Positions 62,213 through 64,000 of a DNA stretch of 64,000 nucleotides are shown one piece after another. Every line of letters begins with the position of its first letter. The first letter of the stretch is position 1. The DNA lies in the NCBI GenBank assembly GCA_902777835.1, contig CACYVC010000009.1:1-64000 (forward strand). The letters run 5' to 3'. Below the pieces are notes generated by a model. The model was not told the DNA's origin, searched no databases, and worked only from the letters and a program-made list of their open reading frames with translations. A program made the translations under genes and the position numbers. This DNA is from an uncultured Bacteroidales bacterium (lineage in GTDB: Bacteria; Bacteroidota; Bacteroidia; Bacteroidales; Muribaculaceae).

Positions 62213-63511
62213 ATGAAACGATATGGGCACTTGATACCGTTAATCATCGAGCAGGGAAACATGAGCACCAGCTTTGATGATGTGCTCGGCGACTTGAAGA
62301 ACGAGAGCCGCAAGGCCACTCTGCGGGCAAGGAAACAGGACATCATCGACCGATTAGCAGCCGCCATCCGTGACGGCTCTTTTCGTATCACCACCGTCCA
62401 TGAGATGGAAGTCACCGACGGCCCGAAGCGGCGTGTCGTGCAGGCACCGCCCGTCATCCAGCGCATAGGCTGCCACGCCATCATGAACATCGTTGACCAA
62501 GTGTGCTACAAGTCAATGATACCCACCAGCGCGGCGAGCATCAAGGGGCGAGGTATGCACTACCTGCACAAGATTGTGAGCGACGACCTGCGGCAGCACC
62601 CCGGCGAGACCACCTACTTCTACAAGTGCGACATCAAGAAGTTCTACGAGAGCATTGACCAAGACATAATGTATGAGTGTGTCTGTCGTTATATTAAAGA
62701 CAAGACATTGCTGCCGATACTCGAGAACTTTGTGCGCGTCATGCCGTCAGGTTTGGCGATAGGTCTGCGCAGTTCGCAGTGCTTCGGCAACATTCTCCTT
62801 GACAGATTGGACCACTTCATGAAAGAAGTGGTGAAAGTGCGTTATTACTACCGCTACTGCGACGACATAGTGATGCTGCACCACGACAAGAAGACTCTTT
62901 GGCTGTGGCGTGACATCCTCGTTGACCAACTCGCGTTGCTCGGCTTGTCAATCAAAGACAACGAGGTGGTGCGTCCTGTCGCCGACGGGCTGGACTTTCT
63001 CGGCTTCATTCACTACGGCACCCATTCGCTGCTGCGCAAGCGAGTGAAGAAGCGGTTCGCCCGGCACATGGCGAAAGTCAAGTCACGCAAGCGGCGTGTC
63101 GCCCTCATGGGCTCGTTCAAGGGCATGGCGGTGCACGGAGACTGCAATCATTTATATTACACAATAACAGGACAGCACATGAAAAAGTTCAGCGAGATGG
63201 GTGTGACCTACACCCCTGCCGACGGGAAGAAACGTTTCCCCGGCAAAATGATGCGCCTTGGCGCTATAGTAAACAAAACCATTGAAGTCCACGACTACGA
63301 GAGCGGGATTAAGACGAGCCAGGGTGAAGACCGCTATGTTGTCAGTTTCTTCGACCCTGCAACAAAAGAGTGGGGCAAGTTCTTCACAGCGTCCGAGGAG
63401 ATGAAAAACATTCTCGATCAGATCAGCGACATCGAGGACGGCTTTCCTTTTGAGACAACAATCATCAGCGAGGTGTTCGACGGAAACAAAGTCAAGTACA
63501 AGTTCAGTTAA
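62213..63511 (+). CDS. DGR reverse transcriptase
   Basis: 432 residues from ATG 62213 (MKRYGHLIPLI, the usual N terminus of DGR RTs); a GTG at 62156 gives 19 more. Retron/DGR-type fingers-palm: CDIKKFYESID with Asp140 (motif A), GLRSSQCFGNILLDRL with Gln189 (the SQ that marks DGR RTs, where other RTs have QG), YCDD at 215-218 (catalytic motif, M replaced by C), then GLDFLGFI. It reverse-transcribes TR RNA with errors at adenines. The C-terminal 160 residues beyond the thumb are longer than usual. Confidence 0.93.
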   Translation: MKRYGHLIPLIIEQGNMSTSFDDVLGDLKNESRKATLRARKQDIIDRLAAAIRDGSFRITTVHEMEVTDGPKRRVVQAPPVIQRIGCHAIMNIVDQVCYKSMIPTSAASIKGRGMHYLHKIVSDDLRQHPGETTYFYKCDIKKFYESIDQDIMYECVCRYIKDKTLLPILENFVRVMPSGLAIGLRSSQCFGNILLDRLDHFMKEVVKVRYYYRYCDDIVMLHHDKKTLWLWRDILVDQLALLGLSIKDNEVVRPVADGLDFLGFIHYGTHSLLRKRVKKRFARHMAKVKSRKRRVALMGSFKGMAVHGDCNHLYYTITGQHMKKFSEMGVTYTPADGKKRFPGKMMRLGAIVNKTIEVHDYESGIKTSQGEDRYVVSFFDPATKEWGKFFTASEEMKNILDQISDIEDGFPFETTIISEVFDGNKVKYKFS

Positions 63512-63530
63512 CTAAGTTCTTCAATAAAGG

Positions 63531-63565
63531 CAGCGCACTCTATGAATGGAGTGCGCTGTCTTTTT
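63531..63565 (+). terminator. Terminator after the reverse transcriptase
   Basis: CAGCGCACTC (63531-63540) with GAGTGCGCTG (63549-63558), perfect 10 bp, then TCTTTTTA. The T-run is also part of late promoter 5. Confidence 0.92.
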
Positions 63566-63592
63566 ATATTACTTCACGCTCAACTAACTTTG
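63558..63592 (+). promoter_or_regulatory. Late-type phage promoter 5
   Basis: GTCTTTTT (63558-63565), 19 bases, TAACTTTG (63585-63592), CA. Confidence 0.7.
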
Positions 63593-63609
63593 CAAAAAAA
63601 AAGAACATA

Positions 63610-64000
63610 ATGGACAAAATCTACGGAGCCGTTGCGCGTTTTGACGGCATTCAGCAAATAGGACGCACCACATTTGAAGTGTTCTATGGTTTTGGTGAAG
63701 ACGATAATGGTAAGTTCCAGTATCGACAAACACTCCCTTATAAGCCTCCTTTTGAATTCGTTAAGGACATGATTTTAACACAGGTGAATGCTAACACCCA
63801 GGAGAAAATCACGTCTGGCTTCATGTGGAAAGATAAACTCGTGTGGCTTAGTGAAGCTAACCAGTTGAACTATGCCCGTGACTTCGCTGTAGCTTACTAC
63901 TGCGAAAAGAATGGTGAGCAGTATTCTTTACCTACATACAAATTTGGTACAGACGAGACCCCCATTTTCTACACTTTTGAAAGCTTTGAGGAATTCAAGC
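63610..64000 (+). CDS. Phage protein, cut by the window end
   Basis: At least 130 residues, open to the edge (MDKIYGAVARFDGIQQIGRT). No domain recognised. A late promoter directly precedes it, so it may be a fibre-assembly or virion protein expressed with the fibre. Confidence 0.7.
   Translation, partial: MDKIYGAVARFDGIQQIGRTTFEVFYGFGEDDNGKFQYRQTLPYKPPFEFVKDMILTQVNANTQEKITSGFMWKDKLVWLSEANQLNYARDFAVAYYCEKNGEQYSLPTYKFGTDETPIFYTFESFEEFK

Larger units (their letters stand above)
25540..64000. mobile_element. Temperate phage (prophage), left end and most of its genome
   Basis: From about 25.5 kb all genes are phage-type: an XRE repressor facing a rightward operon, primase-helicase, ClpP-type prohead protease, capsid, terminase, tape measure, portal-like and neck genes, and a 2700-residue fibre with its own diversity-generating retroelement. 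G+C is higher than in the host part, clearly so after 48 kb. The left edge is uncertain within 25,480-25,840; no att repeat could be matched since the right end is outside the window. No integrase or transposase was seen. Confidence 0.9.

Overview
The window is a piece of a Bacteroidales chromosome (phylum Bacteroidota) carrying a large part of a temperate phage. Coding style, Bacteroidota-type promoters (TTG, about 20 bases, then TAnnTTTG) and families such as DUF4954, the AddB-like PD-(D/E)XK protein and a REP-associated transposase all fit this order. A Muribaculaceae- or Prevotella-like host is plausible, but I cannot place it more finely from sequence alone.

Bases 1 to about 25,500 are host. 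They hold a DUF4954 beta-helix protein, a REP-associated tyrosine transposase (RAYT) flanked by REP-like palindromes, radA, a tandem two-domain ADP-ribosylglycohydrolase, a secreted protein, a class I aminotransferase, an AddB-like nuclease, DNA polymerase III delta', truA, an esterase and a lipoprotein. Between 13.4 and 22.5 kb lies a minus-strand cluster of a transmembrane Ser/Thr kinase, a Sel1-repeat protein, two FHA proteins, zinc-ribbon proteins, two paralogous acidic repeat proteins and a secreted caspase-like protease. It looks like a signalling or envelope-stress system, function unknown.

From about 25.5 kb to the window end is a prophage, truncated on the right. It starts with a divergent regulatory switch (XRE repressor, operators, small activator-like genes), then a primase-helicase, a helically phased iteron array (probable origin), a ClpP-type protease/scaffold, capsid, terminase and tape measure. 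A block of accessory genes and RNA elements at 43.7-48.3 kb follows, then portal/neck/tail genes and a 2700-residue receptor-binding protein. No integrase or transposase was seen; it may lie beyond the right edge.

The main find is a complete diversity-generating retroelement (DGR) at 61.5-63.5 kb. A 112-bp variable repeat (VR) at the 3' end of the 2700-residue fibre gene is copied downstream as a 112-bp template repeat (TR), followed by a DGR-type reverse transcriptase. VR and TR differ at 12 positions, and all 12 are adenines in TR. No accessory avd gene lies in the usual place.

Reading the intergenic DNA also gave: five phage promoters sharing GTCTTTTT, exactly 19 bases, TAAMTTTGCA, with a good TTG -33 box in none of them in the usual place; three copies of a 16-bp palindrome TGGTCAAWWTTRACCA around two promoters; a possible RNA switch at 46.4-46.64 kb built from three copies of one 15-17-base word; a likely small RNA at 45.05 kb; a 0.5-kb apparently non-coding region with an opposing promoter; and a run of hairpins before the tape-measure gene.
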